64,000 nt of DNA, taken from assembly GCF_001189915.1 (NCBI RefSeq), contig NZ_LFLS01000021.1, positions 1 through 64,000 of the forward strand. Reading direction: 5' to 3'. Position 1 is the stretch's first letter; each line of letters begins with the position of its first letter. The notes under the pieces are model-generated. The model was given only the letters and a program-made list of their open reading frames with translations, did no database searches and was not told the DNA's origin. This stretch comes from Herbaspirillum autotrophicum (lineage in GTDB: Bacteria > Pseudomonadota > Gammaproteobacteria > Burkholderiales > Burkholderiaceae_D). This document shows, piece after piece, positions 61,945-64,000 of this stretch. The position numbers and the translations under genes are program-made.

Positions 61945-62993
61945 GGGTGTTCTCGCTCGCTTCCATGTTGCTCTGCGCAAAAGCGACCCAGTGCTGCCAG
62001 ATCGCGTTCAGCGTGACTTTGGCGCAAAAATACCGGCAAGTCGGCCAGCATCCGGCTGGACCACGGATCCCGGCAATACGGCGCCGCCCCAAGCGCCTGG
62101 CCCAATGCCTGCATCACTTGCGTGGCGGCCCACTCGCACCCCAGCCGCACCCGCATTGCGCTGTGATAGCTGTCACCGAGCGGGGCCGCATCTATCTCTT
62201 GCGCGGCCGCGCGCAAGGCGCACGCTGCCAGATTCAAGGCCATGTCGGCGCGCCCCAGATGCGCCAGGGCATGAGGGTCGTTACGGGCAGTCAGATGCTC
62301 CCGCAGATAATGAACCAACTGCGCCGCCGCCCCGTACCAGCAGGCCGCGATACCTGCTGCGCCATGCCAGAACCCGGGCCGCCGCGTGTAGAAACCGGGG
62401 CTGCCGATGGTGATCCCGAGCGCCTCATTGAATTGCACATTGACGCTCATGGTGTTGGCCATGCCGACAGCATGCCAGCCTTCATCCGAGATCACGATGC
62501 CGGACTGGTACAAATCCACGGCCACCAGACAAGGCTGGCCTTGCTCGTTCCAGCCGCTGAGGATGGCGTGGGTCAACACCCGGGCTCCCGAGCACCAGGC
62601 TTTGGTGCCGCTCAGCCGGACTTCCTGACTGTCCGTACCGCCGGCAGCGCGGATCTCGACCCGGGCTTGCGGCGGTTCGGCACACCACACGCCCCAACGG
62701 CTGTCAGCCACCGGTGGCGTCACGCCGGCCTCGGCCAGAATCGCCAGCGCATCGGTATGCCCTTCGTACAATTTGGTCAGGCTCAGGTCATGTGCCGCGA
62801 CTGCCGCCAATGCCTGCCAACGCAGCAAGATATGGCCGTCACCTGGCAACACCAGACGGTCCAGCCCGGCCTCGATCATGGCCGCCAGCAACAAGCCGGT
62901 AGTGTTATTGACATCCAGATCAGTGGCGCTCTGGCGCTGGTCAAGAAAAGCGCGGATGGCAGGCGCCTGATCAATACCGATTGCCGAATGCAT
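61932..62993 (-). CDS. acyl-CoA dehydrogenase-like protein
   Basis: 353 residues from ATG 62991-62993, with GGAGG 5 nt upstream (an ORF start at GTG 62999 would crowd that site). It follows the acyl-CoA dehydrogenase plan with an N-terminal helical part, a central beta domain (LSGTKAWCSGARVLTHAILSGW) and a helical C-terminus. The usual catalytic Glu region is not obvious. First gene of the PIG-L / methyltransferase / glycosyltransferase operon. It may act on an acyl or amine group of the product rather than in beta-oxidation. Confidence 0.8.
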   Translation of the reverse strand: MHSAIGIDQAPAIRAFLDQRQSATDLDVNNTTGLLLAAMIEAGLDRLVLPGDGHILLRWQALAAVAAHDLSLTKLYEGHTDALAILAEAGVTPPVADSRWGVWCAEPPQARVEIRAAGGTDSQEVRLSGTKAWCSGARVLTHAILSGWNEQGQPCLVAVDLYQSGIVISDEGWHAVGMANTMSVNVQFNEALGITIGSPGFYTRRPGFWHGAAGIAACWYGAAAQLVHYLREHLTARNDPHALAHLGRADMALNLAACALRAAAQEIDAAPLGDSYHSAMRVRLGCEWAATQVMQALGQALGAAPYCRDPWSSRMLADLPVFLRQSHAERDLAALGRFCAEQHGSEREHPWQL

Positions 62994-63198
62994 CAGCACC
63001 TCCGGAGATGAAATAAGAGAAATAAAAAGGTCAGAACACAGCGCGGGCTATACCAACCAATGCCTGCCACCGGTCGCGCCCGCGGCTTGTCGTGACACGC
63101 TGTGCCGACTCAACTTCAGCATAAAAGCAAACCCCGGGCCCCGACATAAGCGCCTTTCCTGTTTGCATGTAAGACTTGCTGAAGTGCAGCAGCGTGCC

Positions 63199-63592
63199 TC
63201 AGAACACTCGGGCCTGGGCCGGTGACACCGACACCGGTTTGACTGGCGGTGGCGGCTGTTGCTGCAACCAATGCATCACCGCGGCCACCGCATATTGCTG
63301 TTGGACATGTGTCAATGCGACACCCTCGGGAATGCCATGCCACTGGTACAGGCAACGGCGACAGCAGGTGGCGGTGGCATGCCGGGCGACAAATACCGGA
63401 TGGCCGTGGAACGGGGTCTGCTTGCCATCGTTGGGCGGGATAGCCGGTGCCAGACGGGTGGCAACGAATTGCCCGGCATGCAGCAACAGCGTATCCGGCC
63501 CCGGTTTTCTGCAAGTAACGATATTCCGTCGCGGATAACCGAAACCGGCGCCGCAAGCGCGAATGCTTCAGTTGATCCAATACCAGAGACAA
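63199..63592 (-). pseudogene. DUF4186 family gene interrupted by a frameshift
   Basis: The C-terminal two thirds (frame ending at 63199) is a clear DUF4186 protein: RLAPAIPPNDGKQTPFHGHPVF, ARHATATCCRRC, YQWHGIPEG. The matching N-terminus (LKHSRLRRRFRLSATEYRYLQK) lies in a different frame opening at TTG 63592. Removing one base in the AAAA/CCGGGG stretch (plus-strand 63499-63508) joins them as YLQKPGPDTLLLHAG. It is either a true frameshift or a sequencing error in a homopolymer. The function of the family is unknown. Confidence 0.75.
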
Positions 63593-63626
63593 TGAATGCA
63601 GGTATCTCGACTTGACGGCGGCGCCA

Positions 63627-63986
63627 TCAAGCGCTCATCGCACTGCAACTGGCGGCGCAGGCGCGACAGGCGGCAGCACATTCGACGGTCACAATCCGCT
63701 CTGCGCATTGCGCTTCGCACTCGCGACAAATATCGGCACACAATGCACAGACCCGTTTGCTGTAAGGCGAGTGCATGACCTGCAAGCTGGCCGACAACGC
63801 ACACAAGTTACTGCATGCCAGCAACAAGGCCGGCGACGGCAAGGCGGCGGCACCGGCTTCGGCCACCAAGTCAGACTCACTGATGGCCGCCAGTGTCGCC
63901 AGGCATACCTGATGACAATGGGTACAAGCGGCAATACAGTCGCGCATGGCGTCGTGCAAGGGATGGCTGCCGCCATCGCTGCGCAC
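63627..63986 (-). CDS. Cys-rich four-helix copper-binding protein (DUF326)
   Basis: 119 residues with 15 cysteines arranged as C-x3-C-x2-C-x3-C (17-28), C-x3-C, then RVCALCADICRECEAQC and VECAAACRACAASC. This pattern matches the DUF326 / copper-storage four-helix bundle proteins, where Cys thiolates bind Cu(I) inside the bundle. A GTG serves as start at 63986, but the frame is open to the window edge, so the N-terminus may be incomplete. No signal peptide is seen, which suggests a cytosolic form. Confidence 0.85.
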   Translation of the reverse strand: MRSDGGSHPLHDAMRDCIAACTHCHQVCLATLAAISESDLVAEAGAAALPSPALLLACSNLCALSASLQVMHSPYSKRVCALCADICRECEAQCAERIVTVECAAACRACAASCSAMSA

Positions 63987-64000
63987 GGCATGACGGGGTT

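Overview
The window looks like chromosomal DNA of a beta-proteobacterium, most likely order Burkholderiales and possibly Oxalobacteraceae. This rests on the roughly 60% GC look, the gene families (LysR-regulated catabolic clusters, IclR/CoA-ligase clusters, Fur/AraC-controlled siderophore uptake) and protein style; no marker gene is present to prove it. I see no tRNA, rRNA, CRISPR array or complete insertion sequence.

Left part (1-16 kb). A small phage-type DNA-binding ORF sits at the edge, followed by a TonB-like lipoprotein. Then comes what reads as one regulatory and adhesin island. It holds a 7TM receptor with a degenerate GGDEF domain (1623-3362), a Crp/Fnr-type regulator (3417-4214), a four-gene minus-strand operon (14050 to 4281: TpsB transporter, 1670-aa TpsA exoprotein, HMW1C-type N-glycosyltransferase, second Crp/Fnr-type regulator) and an HD-GYP phosphodiesterase (14683-15534). 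The exoprotein carries about 115 N-X-S/T sequons by hand count, the acceptor motif of HMW1C enzymes. A Crp-geometry palindrome, (T)TGTTC-N6-GAACA(A), occurs at 1261, 14238 and 15696, in the gaps before the receptor gene, the adhesin operon and the HD-GYP gene. I propose a self-contained circuit in which paired Crp-like regulators, possibly responding to c-di-GMP, control a glycosylated surface adhesin.

16-34 kb. A Fur-box-controlled siderophore uptake operon (receptor, exported protein, PepSY membrane protein) with an AraC/PchR-like activator; a YgjP-type metalloprotease; a LysR / MFS / DUF2848 / amidase catabolic cluster; a LysR-flanked cluster with a Tat-exported serine hydrolase, a quinone-type oxidoreductase, an orphan periplasmic binding protein and an NAD(P)-binding protein; and a dicarboxylate-type symporter.

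34-46 kb. A second adhesin operon on the minus strand, starting at a good promoter at 45906-45934: exported alpha/beta hydrolase, a TpsB fused to a complete porin-like barrel (1007 aa), TpsA (1311 aa, about 47 sequons), an exported argininosuccinate-lyase-like protein and a second HMW1C-type glycosyltransferase. The window therefore holds two independent TPS plus N-glycosyltransferase systems with different accessory genes.

46-64 kb. A remnant of an iron-type binding protein; a catabolic operon (enoyl-CoA hydratase, spermidine/putrescine-type ABC importer with a fused permease, acyl-CoA ligase, IclR); proC; a DHA2 drug exporter next to a short AraC protein and a perfect 24-bp palindrome; a NarL-type two-component pair; an acyl-CoA dehydrogenase / PIG-L deacetylase / NodS-like methyltransferase / glycosyltransferase operon; a frameshifted DUF4186 gene; and a Cys-rich copper-binding DUF326 protein at the right edge.
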